Shown: positions 21,866 through 32,514, counted from the first letter of the stretch. The stretch: 64,000 nt of DNA from Cladopsammia gracilis (GCA_022457155.1 JAJGOT010000029.1:683501-747500); one strand, 5' to 3'. Numbers and translations: made by a program. The notes: generated from the sequence alone by a model not told the origin.

Positions 21866-22680
21866 CATTGAATTTACATGTTATTTACAGGGTCTCGATA
21901 GCCCCCCTTTTTCAATATTTACATGTTATTTACATGGTCTTGACAGCCCCCCTTTTTCAATTTATAGGGTATTGATAGCCCCCCTTTTTCAATTTACATG
22001 GTCTTGACAGCCCCCCTTTTTCAATTTACATGTTATTTACAGGCTCTTGATAGCCCCCCTTTTTCAATTTACATGTTATTTACATGATCTTGATAGCCCC
22101 CCTTTTTCAATTTACATGTTATTTACAGGGTATTGATAGCCCCCTTTTTTCAATTTACATGGTCTTGATAGCCCCCCCTTTTCAATTTACATGTTATTTA
22201 CATGGTCTTGATAGCCCCCTTTTTTAATTTACATGTTATTTACATGGTCTTGATAGCCCCCCTTTTTCAATTTACATGTTATTTACAGGGTATTGATAGC
22301 CCCCCTTTTTCAATTTACATATTTTACATGTTATTTACAGTCTCTCTTTTTAAATTTACATGCTGTGTACAAGTCGCCTTTTTCAATTTACATGTTATTT
22401 ACAGGGTCTTCATAACCTCCGTTTTCTAATTTACATGTTATTTACAGTCTCTCTTTTTAAATTTACATGCTATTTACATGGTCTCTGTTCCTATACCTTC
22501 AAAATTTACAGCCTATTCACTATAATTTACATGTTTCAGCTCTAATATTTACATGTTATTTACATGATTATTGATAACATGTAAATGTCCAAATAGTCTG
22601 TAAATTATCGTTTACAGTCTATTTTCAGTGATTTACATGTTATTTACATGTTATTTACATAGTATGTAAATTTTCAACTT
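21866..22680 (+). repeat. Minisatellite of 43-bp and 32-bp units
   Basis: The full unit is AATTTACATGTTATTTACAG followed by GGTATTGATAGCCCCCCTTTTTC (43 bp); the short unit lacks TTATTTACAGG (32 bp). Roughly 15 units are regular to about 22320, then they become degenerate (ATTTACATGTTATTTACA words only) to about 22680. Frames at 22202-22545 merely translate the repeat. Confidence 0.92.
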
Positions 22681-22955
22681 TTCCAGTGAATTTTGCGCAC
22701 AATTAACGTTAATGTCCGTTTTTTAGTAGTCATTGGAATACTGAATCATTGCTATTACGGTTTGATTTATAAAAGAGTTATTTCAATTTTAAATAGGTAT
22801 TAAATGTTGAGGTGTCATGATTATGTAACAGTATGTTAGAAAGGTAAGATTTTGCCGATTAAGCCAACTAAAAAACTTTCGGCTTGATTATGCAAGAGTA
22901 TGGATTTGGCTTTTGTTATGTCGGTTTTGAAATATTGAATCATTGCCATATGAAG
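22681..22955. other. Spacer with no clear feature
   Basis: AT-rich. It may hold the start of the helicase remnant. Confidence 0.4.
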
Positions 22956-22959
22956 CACT

Positions 22960-23345
22960 CATCAGTCAGATATTTCAATAGTATTGCAGGAGAAAATCCA
23001 GATGATATTAAAGTTTTGAAAACAGCTCCAACTGGGAAAGCTGCTTTCCATATTAGAGGCAATACATTGACACGACATTCAAGTTACCAGTGAATAGAGG
23101 TTTTCACTACTGTGCACTACAACCTCACAGACTTAATACTATTAAGACACAACTGAAAAAAAATAAAGATACGGTATTTATTGATGTAAAATCAAAAGAA
23201 AAAAAATTATCCTATGAATATTTTCTATTTATGTCCTACAAATGCACCAGTAGATGATCACAACAATGCTATTTATAACATTCACTTACAAGCACTCATT
23301 TCACAGTCAAAAACCGTTGATGAGCCTCCACTAGTTCTAACCACT
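22960..23345 (+). pseudogene. PIF1-like helicase remnant
   Basis: The frame open from 22884 yields VLKTAPTGKAAFHIRGNT, the Walker A-adjacent block of PIF1-like helicases (APTGKAA). After a frameshift the text continues with LPVNRGFHYCALQPHRLNT and IKTQLKKNKDTVFID (Walker B region, truncated), then LCPTNAPVDDHNNAIYN. Multiple shifts make it dead. Such helicases occur as host genes, as captured copies and in Helitrons; no Rep domain is seen, so the origin is open. Confidence 0.65.
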
Positions 23346-23640
23346 TCTGCAGTCACCGGCAAATGAATTTTAAAGCCTTCATACCGTTGCCTTTACGTTC
23401 TTTATTTAGCAAGACTCCATTTTCTGTTCTACTGTAAAGTGAACTTCATCCCTGTTCATCCGTTGCTCCAATAACTAAATGTCTCGCGGAATAAAATGAC
23501 ATTATTGCATTGTACATAAAATCTTTGTCGCGTATGTACTCTTCGGAAAGATTGAATATTCGATTTTACACTACCCCCCCCCCCCCCTCCCTACTATCAA
23601 GATTCTTCTTTTATTATTAACCTCACGTTCTAACGCATTA
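23346..23640. other. Spacer with poly-C tract
   Basis: A run of about 15 C (23574-23588), otherwise unassigned. It probably marks the truncated 5' edge of the element that follows. Confidence 0.4.
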
Positions 23641-23689
23641 ACGAGATGGCTTTAAGAGCCCTTTGATCTTGATTCGTGGCCGGGTTTCC

Positions 23690-24125
23690 TTCCTTGGCGG
23701 GATGAGAAGCATTTGCGTCTTTCTTTGTCTATTGACGCGTCAGGTCACGGTTGGGGTTGTGTTATCCCTCGTCTGTGGGTGACAGTTCCTTTGGGGATTA
23801 TTGGAATGAGGAACAGTTGACCTTAAACATTGCAACAAAGGAAATACTAGCTTTGGTTAACGCTTTGAAGGCGGCCCCGCATGACATTCGGGACTGTCGT
23901 GTGGATGTTAATGTGGACAGTCAGGTTGTGAGTGATACTGTTGGCGGGCAGAGAAGTAGAAGCTCTCCACAGCTGACTGCAGCTACTAAGGATCTTTACT
24001 TTACATTGGTGGAACGTGGCCTTCAGTTGAAGTTGTTCCATGTCTCATCGGAACTTAATCGGGCTAGCGGCCCTTCCCGTCGTTTATCTCCGCTTGATTC
24101 TACTTTGTCATCGGAAAGTTGGTGA
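23690..24125 (+). pseudogene. RNase H domain of the DIRS-like element
   Basis: Before a frameshift near 23760 the text reads LSLSIDASGHGWGCVIP; the frame open from 23751 continues with DYWNEEQLTLNIATKEILAL (catalytic Glu region), DVNVDSQVVSDT (catalytic Asp) and LFHVSSELNRASGPSRRLS (final block). The family's usual NRADGPSR has become NRASGPSR here, altering the last acidic residue. With the frameshift, this makes an active enzyme unlikely. Confidence 0.75.
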
Positions 24126-24663
24126 TTGGTTGAAGATGCGTTTGGTGGAAGTTCTGGTCACACGTTTGATTTAATGACCTTGGATTCCAATGCACTTGTT
24201 GGGAGGAATGGCGAAACGCTCCCTCATTTTAGGCCTTTTCCCGTGAGTCCAGGCTCCAGTGGCGTGAACTTGTTTTCCCAGGACATTTTGGATGGCACGT
24301 TTTCGATGGCGAACCCTTACGTCTTCCCACCATTCAACTTGATTGGTCCGGTTGTTAAGTTTCTCTGTGGTTCCCGGATTCCTTTCACAGTTGTTGTTCC
24401 GAAAGTACATCCGGCTCCGTTCTGGTGGCCTTGGTTAATGATTTTGTGTCGGCAAGGTTGCTTCTGGGCTCTCCGGATGATTTGCAATTGGGTGTTCTTA
24501 GGTTTCCGTCAAAGTCTGGTTTCCGTTTGGTCCCTTCCTCTGTTTCCCTTTGGGCGTACAGGGAATCAAGGTTTTAGTGTTGTTGGTAGGTGGGTTTCTT
24601 ATGACGTTTTGTCATTTTCCTCTCTTCTTAGCCGTTGCCCAGAGTCCCGAAGCTGTTCTCACC

Positions 24664-24960
24664 GTCGGTGACGTGTCCTCGTTGCCGTTACCCTAACGAG
24701 GAGTGCTTTCGTTTTTGTCAGAGTTGTGGTTACACCGCAGGGAACTTTCCGTGGAAACTGTGGTTGTTGGAAAGCTCAGACATAGGGTGGATGAGGCGGA
24801 GATAGCTCAGCGCGTTGCAGTGACTTGCCGGGAAACGTTGTTCTTCTCGTTACGAGAAACAAAAAACCGCGTTGGAGAAGGAGTTTACGACATTTTTGTC
24901 CGCCCTGTCTTGTCCCAAGACTGTGATTTCGACTTTGCCAAGTGATGTAGTGGCGTTTTT
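24664..24960 (+). pseudogene. Zinc ribbon and start of recombinase ORF, DIRS-like element
   Basis: The frame gives CPRCRYPNEECFRFCQSCGY, with paired CxxC knuckles, followed by a helical linker (VDEAEIAQRVAVTCRETLFF in another frame) and then TLPSDVVAFLIWKDQGG, which runs into the inserted element. Two or more frame changes occur. The zinc ribbon before the recombinase fits the layout of this element group. Confidence 0.65.
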
Positions 24961-24984
24961 GATTTGGAAAGACCAGGGCGGTAG

Positions 24985-26034
24985 ACAGGCTTGTTTTTGG
25001 GGAATTGGGTTAGGTTATTAAAATCGGCGAGCGAAGCGAGGACTGGCGAAGAGGGAAGGGGCGGCGAAGCCTGTGGACTCGCCTTTGATGCCGCCGTTCC
25101 GCCGCCTAGTAATTATCCTGTTATTATATTGTCAACAAATTAATTAATATGTCAACAAGTTGTCATGTTTTTATTCGGTTGAATACATCGGTAGTAGTAT
25201 AAAAATAGACAGGTTAAACACGACTCCCACTCTTCGCAAAAAAGTATTAAAAAAGCCTAAAGTATAAAGCTTTCCCAGTAAGACTTCAGAGAGAATTGGG
25301 CCTTAGATCACAGTTCGATGATATTGACCTTTTGATCTGGGCGGATTATAGTGCTTCCGGCCACAAGGTAATAGGCATCCTAGATCCGAGTCTCAAAAAG
25401 CCGTAGTCTATAATTCCACTGAAATGAAATTATTAATTATTTCAATAATTTTTAGCTCCTCGGTAAGTTCTGTAGTTGAGTAGTGTGTCTCAGTGAAGCT
25501 AGGATAAACCCCCTTTGTTTTGTAATAGCGTTTGATTTGGCATCCAACAGATAATCAACAGCATGCATGCTTGCTGTTTTGTAAATCCAGTTGGCAAAAT
25601 TCCAAAAAAACATCTTGCTTTTTTTGCCACAGACTTTAGACACAGCTTTTGCTCTTCTTTAAGTCTCGGTATATGCGAAAAATTTCGCAACGAATCACTC
25701 AAAGCTTTCTCAAAATCGAGATCTGAAAATTGCGTGCGACGAGTCGCCATGTTTGTTTATCATTTGAGCTAGCAAATGGAATAATTATGCAAATTTAGGG
25801 CGCCAGGCATTTGAGATGTCAACATGTGTCGTCAATCACCGCATACCTGTCAACACCAAGTGATCTGACCAATCAGCTCATGATACCAGACTCTGGTATC
25901 ATGGAACGGCGGCATCAAAGGCGAGTCCACAGGCTTCGCTGCCTCTTCCCTCTTCCTCAGTCCGCGCTCGCCTCGCTTTGCTCGCCGATTTTAACCTAAC
26001 CCAATCCCCCAAAAAGAAGCCTGTTCACAGGCTA
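24985..26034. mobile_element. Mutator-like element with ~115-130-bp TIRs and 10-bp TSD
   Basis: The duplication AGGGCGGTAG is found at 24975-24984 and 26035-26044. The terminal inverted repeats are about 24985-25100 and 25903-26034, sharing GGGTTAGGTTA, AAAATCGGCGAGC, AAGCCTGTGGACTCGCC and GATGCCGCCGTTCC. The left tip lacks the outermost TTAGCCTGTGA present at the right. It encodes no transposase but holds a helicase fragment. A 9-10-bp duplication and long TIRs fit Mutator-type elements. Confidence 0.85.
25499..25750 (-). pseudogene. RecQ-like helicase N-terminal fragment captured in the Mutator-like element
   Basis: From ATG 25750 the frame reads MATRRTQFSDLDFEKALSDS, then LKEEQKLCLKSVAKKA and CFFGILPTGF, matching the start of RecQ-type DNA helicases up to the Walker A motif. 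The next residue is Thr rather than Gly (GFTK for GFGK), and similarity ends. Only the first ~60 residues are present, so it cannot be a working helicase. It may be gene capture of the Pack-MULE kind, or the remains of an element that once encoded a helicase. Confidence 0.65.
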
Positions 26035-26044
26035 AGGGCGGTAG

Positions 26045-26905
26045 GACTGTGGTCCACCTTCCAGCTTGTACATTTTCTACGGATTTGACGCGGTGTGTTC
26101 CAAGCTGTAGCTGTCCCAAACGTTTGGCTTTTGGTACAGTTGATTCGTCGACAGGAGCGGCTGATCTGTTGCTTATTACCAGGTTATTAAGATAGCGGAA
26201 ATTTTGCGCTTTCCAGATGATTCGGGTCTTTTGTTCAATCATTGCTGGACTAAGACATTGCGTTCAGGGGATGCTAACGTTTTCGCCTTTAAGAGGGGAA
26301 CTAATAAGCTTGTTTGTCCGGTTTGGAGAATTGAACAATATTTGAAGATCTGTGCGGTCTTGGGAATTAGGCTTTCACAGGCAAAGATCTCATGGATATA
26401 GCCACCAGACCGTGAAACAAAGACTAAACAATAGACTACACGGAAATAATAGATCACAAACAAAGAGTATAACAATGGGTAATCGTTGTGTGTATATCTA
26501 TGAGATCTTTGCCCTTTCACATGGTTTTCTGTTTCGTTCGGTTTCTAAGAATGATTCAGTGTCGACTTCTTCGCTTGACTCTTCTGCGGCTCAAGCTAGG
26601 CTGGACTCTTACGTTGGTCAGTTGGTCGTGGAAAGTTGTCTGGGTCACGCTTTACGCTTCACGCCTTTTGGAGCAGTGCAGCGATTTCCATGGCTTTGGC
26701 GGATGTGAGTCTTCACGAGATTTTGGATCACGTTGGCTGGAAGTCGAGTAGGACTGCATCCCATTACCATTACATCAAATTAAAGCAGGTTTTGAATCCG
26801 GCTGGTCCTGCGGCGAGATTGGCGGATTTGGGGTTGCAGACAGGCAAGGACTACAAAGGAGTGAACAGCTTGAGTGGCTTTGTACCAGCTTTTAGCCATC
26901 ATTAA
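26045..26905 (+). pseudogene. Tyrosine recombinase domain of the DIRS-like element
   Basis: After the insertion the text resumes TVVHLPACTFST and CSCPKRLAFGTVDSSTG. The frame open from 26204 gives HCWTKTLRSGDANVFAF and CPVWRIEQYLKICAVLGIRL; after the MITE it continues with GFLFRSVSKNDSVSTSS and later AAISMALADVSLHEIL, HVGWKSSRTASHY and IKLKQVLNPAGPAARLADLG. The HxxW...Y arrangement is the C-terminal half of the tyrosine-recombinase site. The expected HGFRS ahead of AAIS is disrupted (frame change near 26660-26680). Confidence 0.75.
26380..26513. mobile_element. 134-bp hAT-like MITE inside the recombinase ORF
   Basis: The 8-bp duplication CTTTCACA lies at 26372-26379 and 26514-26521. The ends are GGCAAAGATCTCATGGATAT and its inverse (…ATGAGATCTTTGCC). 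Excision joins LGIRLSQ to GFLFRS in frame. Confidence 0.88.
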
Positions 26906-27095
26906 CGCTGGAGGTCATCTGTTTTGCTGATTTCTTCTATTTTCTCGGCCTTGTGTGTTTCAACACAACTTAAACATTGCGTGCGCTTGTTGTTTACAAG
27001 TGTTATTGACTGATGTACATTGTCAGGACCCGTTAATTATTGCTTTGTTATATTAGCACAGTGGACTTACGTAAAACGTAATGAATTGTTAACTA

Positions 27096-27097
<2 letters not shown>
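26906..27097. other. Probable 3' flank or UTR of the DIRS-like element
   Basis: No coding frame and no recognisable terminal repeat. Confidence 0.35.

Positions 27098-27130
<33 letters not shown>
27098..27130 (+). repeat. (CAT)n microsatellite
   Basis: Eleven consecutive TCA/CAT units. Confidence 0.95.
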
Positions 27131-27149
27131 TTTTTGGCCGTTAGCGAGA

Positions 27150-27431
27150 ATGGTGCGGGTGTGCGTTTTAAGGATTGGGAGAGATGAAGGGTCACATCGT
27201 GTGTTTCCGATGGGGGACGATTTTTACATTGTCAGCTCGTCGGACGGGGGGTTTGAGGAACTCCGGAGTTGCTTCCCGCACCTCATTAATAACATGCACT
27301 GGGCAGAATATTACACTGTATTTTCCTCTTCTCTACTGGCGAAATTTTACGTCACTCAAGTTGACGAAGTCTTTAAAGTGTCTATGAAATGTAATTTATT
27401 TTTTGATATATCGAAAGTTCCACCTTTTTAG
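27150..27431 (+). CDS. Small ORF, function unknown
   Basis: 93 codons from ATG 27150 (MVRVCVLRIGRDEGSHRVF...) to a stop at 27431. No signal peptide, membrane segment or domain that I recognise. It lies just after the DIRS-like element and may be its last ORF or chance. Weak call. Confidence 0.25.
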   Translation: MVRVCVLRIGRDEGSHRVFPMGDDFYIVSSSDGGFEELRSCFPHLINNMHWAEYYTVFSSSLLAKFYVTQVDEVFKVSMKCNLFFDISKVPPF

Positions 27432-28914
27432 ACCTTGGAATAAAAGGTTTTAAGTTTTAGAGACGATGCGAAACGCTTTTTTATGGTCTCAAAGTCAGGT
27501 TGTTGGCGCTAAAAAGTGGCTCCAATTTGTGCGCGGACAAAACCAGTGTCATATTACACTGACGTAAATAGTTGTACAAACTGCTGCGGGAATATAGAGA
27601 ACAAGGGAGCTGACAAAAGACGTCGCTAGAGGTGGACAATATTATGTGGCGAGCGTTCTCAAACATACGAGATATTAGAATTCTTCGATTACAGAGGGTG
27701 TAACAAAGCTTTATTTTGTTCCAGAGAAAATAGGCCGGCGAAATACACGAAATTTGTTCGCCGACATCAGAAAGGGTACGTCCTGGGGTATGTCGAGGTA
27801 TGCTGTTTTCAATGAAAGAGCTTATTGTGAAGATTAATATTATTTTACAAAAAAACATTCCGGCCGGCGAGGCCGTTTAATCAAGTATAATTTTCCAATC
27901 CATATCCTGTTTAGAAGTTCCTTCAAGCCTCAGCTCGACTGAAGAGCCGTCGAAGTCAGTGAGGCCTACAAGATCGGCACTGACTGGCGAGTAATATAAA
28001 TGTTTATACGGTATTCCGAATTATAAAATTCAAAGTGAAGCGACGCAAGTGTTCACTAGCAGGCTTTTATTCTACGGAACATCTATCAAAACTATATCTA
28101 CAAATGCGTAAGACTATTCGTAGCAAAATACATCGCTGAATCATTGCGTGTTCCACCAGATCAATTTTTATACAATGAAATATAAATCAGATAATTGAAA
28201 AAATTAAAGCACAACTCAAGCATGTTAAGGAATGGCTCGTCCCTTGGTGTAGACCCCCCGCGAAGTAAATTCTTTTTTCCCGTGGAAGTAATGCATTTTA
28301 GCCCCAAGAGTCACCAAAAGTATACAGCAAACTGGATTTAGCATCCTTAAATAACTTAAGGTTTGATTATTGTGGTCATGTGTCTGATGACGTCATAATT
28401 TTGACAAAAAGGAAACTTCAAATGGGGTAAGGATGGTTAACTTTAGCCAAGAGAAAATCATAAGCAATTGTTTGCCTCAATGCATAAATACTATCCCTGC
28501 CCGGAATAGATAATTTTTGTATTTTATTAACAAGATATTAAGAGACAAAATATGTCACGTGACCTGTTTTACTAAATAACCCTTTAACTGTAAATCATAG
28601 TCAACCATTCTGGCCAGATTCATATAGAGGAGAAGCATACAAATACATCAACGGTTCAATTTATATCCATTATATGCCATCTCGGCACCCCATTTTCAAT
28701 TTTCTTTTTGTGTAGGAAAACAATCATAACAGGTCACGTGATGCAAATATGCGACATTTAAAGTAAACAGTTGTTCAAGGTTAACAAGTTTTATCCTGCT
28801 GCTAAGTTTGAGCCTGTTCAGGTGAATCACTTTAAAGTTATGATCGTTTTCAGGTTTTATGCAAATTAGGCTCTGAGCCATGCCTTAACATGCTTGAGAA
28901 TATTTTGAACTCAC
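27432..28914. other. Intergenic, no gene seen
   Basis: One 125-codon minus frame (27481-27858) lacks family features. Nothing else supported. Confidence 0.5.
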
Positions 28915-29440
28915 TTACAAGCCGCCAAGCGGTTAAAATTTCCAGAAACGTTCAATCGCTGGCAAGACACTGAAACTAAGAAGCTTAATTATTACGTATA
29001 TACTTGAGTTCAAACATTTTGAAAATAAATAAATACGCTATCAAGGCGCCTTGCCGCGAAAAATACACCAATCACATTCAATTCAGCGAGCCGCCTGAAA
29101 AACACCACCTCGGATATGCATAACATATCAGTATAATTTAGAAACTTTCAACTAGCAAGCCGCCAAGCAGCTAAGACATATATCCTTCGCATTGAAAAAA
29201 GAACTTTAAATAGACGAGCAAACTGCCAAGCCGATAAAATAAGCTCATAACCTCCACGCGCGATCTTGAACTTGAACTTCAGAGGAGACCGGCCGAGTCG
29301 CTAATATCATCTAATCAGGATATACAACAAATATATCGTTCGCGTTCGCCGCTAGTCGATCACCGAGCCATAAAAAGACATAACAAAAAAGCTTCTGTGT
29401 TCAATAAGCTTTCAACTCAACAGGCGAACCACTGAGACGC
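28915..29440 (+). repeat. Possible degenerate ~60-bp tandem repeat upstream of a GPCR gene
   Basis: A motif like GCAAGCCGCCAAGCNGCTAA recurs in weakening forms at about 28919, 29085, 29154, 29218, 29290, 29345 and 29420, each followed by an AT-rich ATAAC stretch. Spacing is roughly 55-70 bp. The array is old and the period uncertain. Confidence 0.45.
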
Positions 29441-29946
29441 TGTGCTACTAAAATGTAATATACCCTTCAAGTTCGGGAAATGATTATTATTTTCGTTCTT
29501 TGGACTTAATAAACTACTGAAAAACGAAGAAAAAAAATACATTTCATAGGCACTTCAAGTTCTCAACTTTCCTAATTCCAGCTCCAAGCGGTTGATGAGC
29601 TATCTCAGATGTAAATCTTTTGTCAATGGAAAATGCAAGTTTGGATAAGAAGGGCGAAAGTGTTGATAATAGATACAGAAAACCAATATCTTTATACAAG
29701 TAAAACACCGGTTGAATCCATTTTGAACGTTAAATTGCATGTGGTTGTGGCGTGATCATTGAAACACTTGTTTTAAAACCTCCAATCAAGGAACGCCAGT
29801 CTCATTAATAACAAAAACTAAAATTCTCCTGTAGGGTAACATGCTTTCTTAACTGCACCTGTGACCAAGATACGTAGAAAAGAATAAATTATCAAATATA
29901 AGGCAGTGCAATAGACGAGACTCGGACTAAAGAAGTGGCCATCGTC

Positions 29947-31008
29947 ATGAACAGACCATTTGTAAATTCGTCTTTAAGTGACGTCTTCACAAACGTCTCG
30001 CCAAATTCAACTTCAACGACAGGAGATAAAAATTGCAGGTGGCTTACAGATGATAGTATTACAGTAAAGGGCATCAAGATTCTGGTTTACAGCTTAGTTT
30101 TGATCATTTCTCTATTTGGAAATTCTATCATTGTTACAACTGTTGTACGGAACAAGCGCATGCGAACAACTATCAACTACCTCATTGCAAACATGGCAGC
30201 ATCCGACTTGCTTATTTCGACCTTTGCTGTGCCAATCAAACTAAACGAGATCGTGCTTGGTCCTCGAGGATGGTTAATCGACGGAACTATGGGCCTGTCA
30301 TTGTGCAAGCTTGCTTATTTCTTCCAGGACATTTCAATGGCTGTTTCAATGTTAAGTCTAATAGTCATTGCCATTGACAGATACCGAGGAATTGTTTTCC
30401 CACTTCGCCCTGCAATTATAACGCCTAAACGTTGTAAAGTTATCATTACTATGGTATGGCTTACATCAATGGTTTTGCATAGCCCATATTTATACACCGC
30501 TCGACTACGGTCTCATAACAACACAACTTTATGCACATTTGATTGGGCGCCAGCTTTTGATTCTCAAAAAACGCAAGAACAGTATATAATAACAATATTT
30601 GTTCTTCTTGTTATGCTACCTTTCTCTATTTTAATTACACTATATACTCAAATTATTTGGATTTTAAGACCGAAAGGAACTGGAATTGTACCAAATCGTT
30701 TGAGCAAAAGACGCGAGGAGAACACTAAAGTGATTAAGAACCTCTGCGCTATAATGGTCGCATTTGCCTTTTGCGTTTTCCCAATATTTGTTTATGCAAT
30801 CCTGTTTTATTTTGTGTGGAAATGGAAAATACCATGCAATATGGAACAATTTGGATTTGCCGCGCATTTTGTTCTATATTCCAACGCTGCTATAACGCCT
30901 GTTATTTTCTTTGTATTTAATGATAGATACCGTAAAGGACTGAAAGACGTTTTAAGAGCTCTGCATTTCTGGCACAAAAATTTAAATGAGGAAATTGAGT
31001 TAAACTAA
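29947..31008 (+). CDS. Class A GPCR, neuropeptide-receptor-like
   Basis: An intronless 353-residue receptor. ATG 29947 is chosen because the open frame above it begins with GTG. Sequons at N7, N16 and N20. Helices: 43-66 (N59 of GN), 76-100 (D87 in ASDLL), 117-142 (C120), 165-185 (W171), 213-238, 266-290 and 304-325. DRY is intact (144-146) and ECL2 Cys is C196. Helix 6 has CVFP (276-279) for CWxP, and helix 7 has TPVIF (317-321) for NPxxY; helix 8 follows (NDRYRKGLKDVL). The overall form resembles peptide receptors of the neuropeptide FF/Y or orexin type, but ligand assignment is not possible. It lies between the two inverted GPCR copies and is not closely similar to them. Confidence 0.9.
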   Translation: MNRPFVNSSLSDVFTNVSPNSTSTTGDKNCRWLTDDSITVKGIKILVYSLVLIISLFGNSIIVTTVVRNKRMRTTINYLIANMAASDLLISTFAVPIKLNEIVLGPRGWLIDGTMGLSLCKLAYFFQDISMAVSMLSLIVIAIDRYRGIVFPLRPAIITPKRCKVIITMVWLTSMVLHSPYLYTARLRSHNNTTLCTFDWAPAFDSQKTQEQYIITIFVLLVMLPFSILITLYTQIIWILRPKGTGIVPNRLSKRREENTKVIKNLCAIMVAFAFCVFPIFVYAILFYFVWKWKIPCNMEQFGFAAHFVLYSNAAITPVIFFVFNDRYRKGLKDVLRALHFWHKNLNEEIELN

Positions 31009-31275
31009 CACCTGCAACATCAAATATAATCAGATGGTGATGTAAAAGTAGCATAAACGTGATCTCGTTAATATTCTAGCTTTGCAAATTGTTACACTGA
31101 ATATACAAGCGAGCTAAATCTGCAATTACAGTTTCAGTTTACCAAAATGTTCTAAAAGTAAAATTATTTACTGAAAGTTTCAAATAAGCTGATTATATTC
31201 GAGGATATACCCTAAAGCAAGCGTCCTTAAGACAAGCGTGATATCTGGTGACTTGCTTTCTAAGTTTTCCTGCAT
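31009..31275. other. 3' flank of GPCR
   Basis: No supported feature. Confidence 0.4.
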
Positions 31276-31566
31276 TTAAAAAGCCAAATTAAAGGGTCTT
31301 TCTCATACAGAGGAGGAATGCTGTGGAATTCATTACCAAATGACATAAAAGCGTCCGAATCTAAAGCTATTTTTAAAAGAAAACTGGCTAGTAGACAGGG
31401 AAACTGTTGACTACATGTTACTATATTTTATTATTTGTACATATTTTTAGTGTAGTTGTACAGTATTCACTTCTGTTTCTATACGACTTTCATGTAAAGA
31501 AGTTATGTAACTTATGAAATTACCGTATTCAAATAAAAGTGAATGAATCAATCAATCAATCAATCA
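31276..31566 (+). pseudogene. LINE 3' end with (AATC)n tail
   Basis: The frame reads FSYRGGMLWNSLPNDIKASE and KAIFKRKLASRQGNC, then stops at TGA 31408-31410. This is the usual C-terminus of CR1/L2-type LINE reverse transcriptases. About 130 bp of 3' UTR ends in (AATC)n at 31541-31566, as expected for these elements. The copy is strongly 5'-truncated. Confidence 0.82.
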
Positions 31567-32115
31567 AAGATGGTTTAAAATAACACGCACTGAATCAACT
31601 CCAATGTAGTTTTAAAAATTAGTTCTTCTAATTTATTCATTCAGCGAACTGTTCATTGCACAGAACATTTTTGTTTCAATGGCTTGGATTACATGAAAAG
31701 AATTATGTATTTCAGCTCTTGAATTCCTGAGAAGACAATTTATATAGCTTTGTTTTTCTCGTTAATGTTTAATGCAATTTCTTTCAAGGGCAGGATTTCC
31801 TGAAATGTCACTCACGGGCTTAAAAATATCAATACTTTCTATAAATTAAAATATTTAAGTAGATCTTTTGTTTAACAGGTCAGTGATCACGTATTAGGTA
31901 TCTGTGCCTCCAAAGAAAAGATTGTACGCTCTACATATTTGTTTCACACTAAGGAATAATTTTTCGTTGTTCTTCTTTATTTCTATCCTTTGGGTGCTTT
32001 TCAGAGGGTATTGTTTATAAAATAATATGGAAATAACTAAAGTATATTGGCAATTAAACTCCTTAGTATAATCATGAGAAGATGGTTTCCTTCCACGAGT
32101 TTGCTTCGGAAACAG
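31567..32115. other. Intergenic, no gene seen
   Basis: AT-rich; no supported feature. Confidence 0.5.
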
Positions 32116-32119
32116 TCAT

Positions 32120-32186
32120 TAAGCCTAGTTTCCATGTGATCGCTACGATCGCTACGATTCGGTAGTGCAGCAGCTCTTTTGTTTAA
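32120..32186. repeat. Y-family MITE end and part of X-family MITE
   Basis: TAGTTTCCATGTGATCGCTACGATCGC at 32124 onward matches repeat ends near 41557, 42160-42207 and 43665-43735 (family Y). It runs into AGCTCTTTTGTTTAA, which belongs to family X (intact version at about 40905-40925, reverse strand). Confidence 0.55.
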
Positions 32187-32514
32187 CCCTTTACTCCCTA
32201 AGGCGAATGCCACTTTTTTCCAAATTGATAAGGAGTAACCCTATGTCCATGTATGATATATCATTTTAAAGCTATTGATCAGTGTATTTCATAAAACATA
32301 TCAGCATCTGTGAAGGAAGTTATGGTTTTGATAGAAATGGGTTTTAAACGTAAGAATAAAAAGTTCAATAACATCGTACCCTTCATAGATATTAGTTACA
32401 CCCCTAAACTATAGCTCATTTTGAAGCTTTTAATTCATAGATTAATATGGTTAAAAGGAGTTGACAGGCTAAACACGACTCCCGCTGTTTCGTGATGTAA
32501 TAGGTCTTTGGCCT

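Larger units (their letters stand above)
23645..26905 (+). mobile_element. DIRS-like (tyrosine recombinase) retrotransposon, 5'-truncated and twice interrupted
   Basis: Domain order is RNase H (about 23690-24110), a linker, a zinc ribbon (about 24670-24735) and a tyrosine-recombinase domain (about 24940-24984 plus 26045-26371 plus 26522-26860). This order is that of DIRS-type elements, which integrate with a recombinase rather than an integrase. The 5' reverse transcriptase is missing. It is split by a Mutator-like element (24985-26034) and a hAT-like MITE (26380-26513); removing both restores one recombinase reading. Terminal repeats were not identified. Confidence 0.8.

Noticed and set aside
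22202..22545. ORFs rich in Phe/Leu that resemble membrane segments
   Set aside because: They translate the T-rich 43-bp minisatellite.
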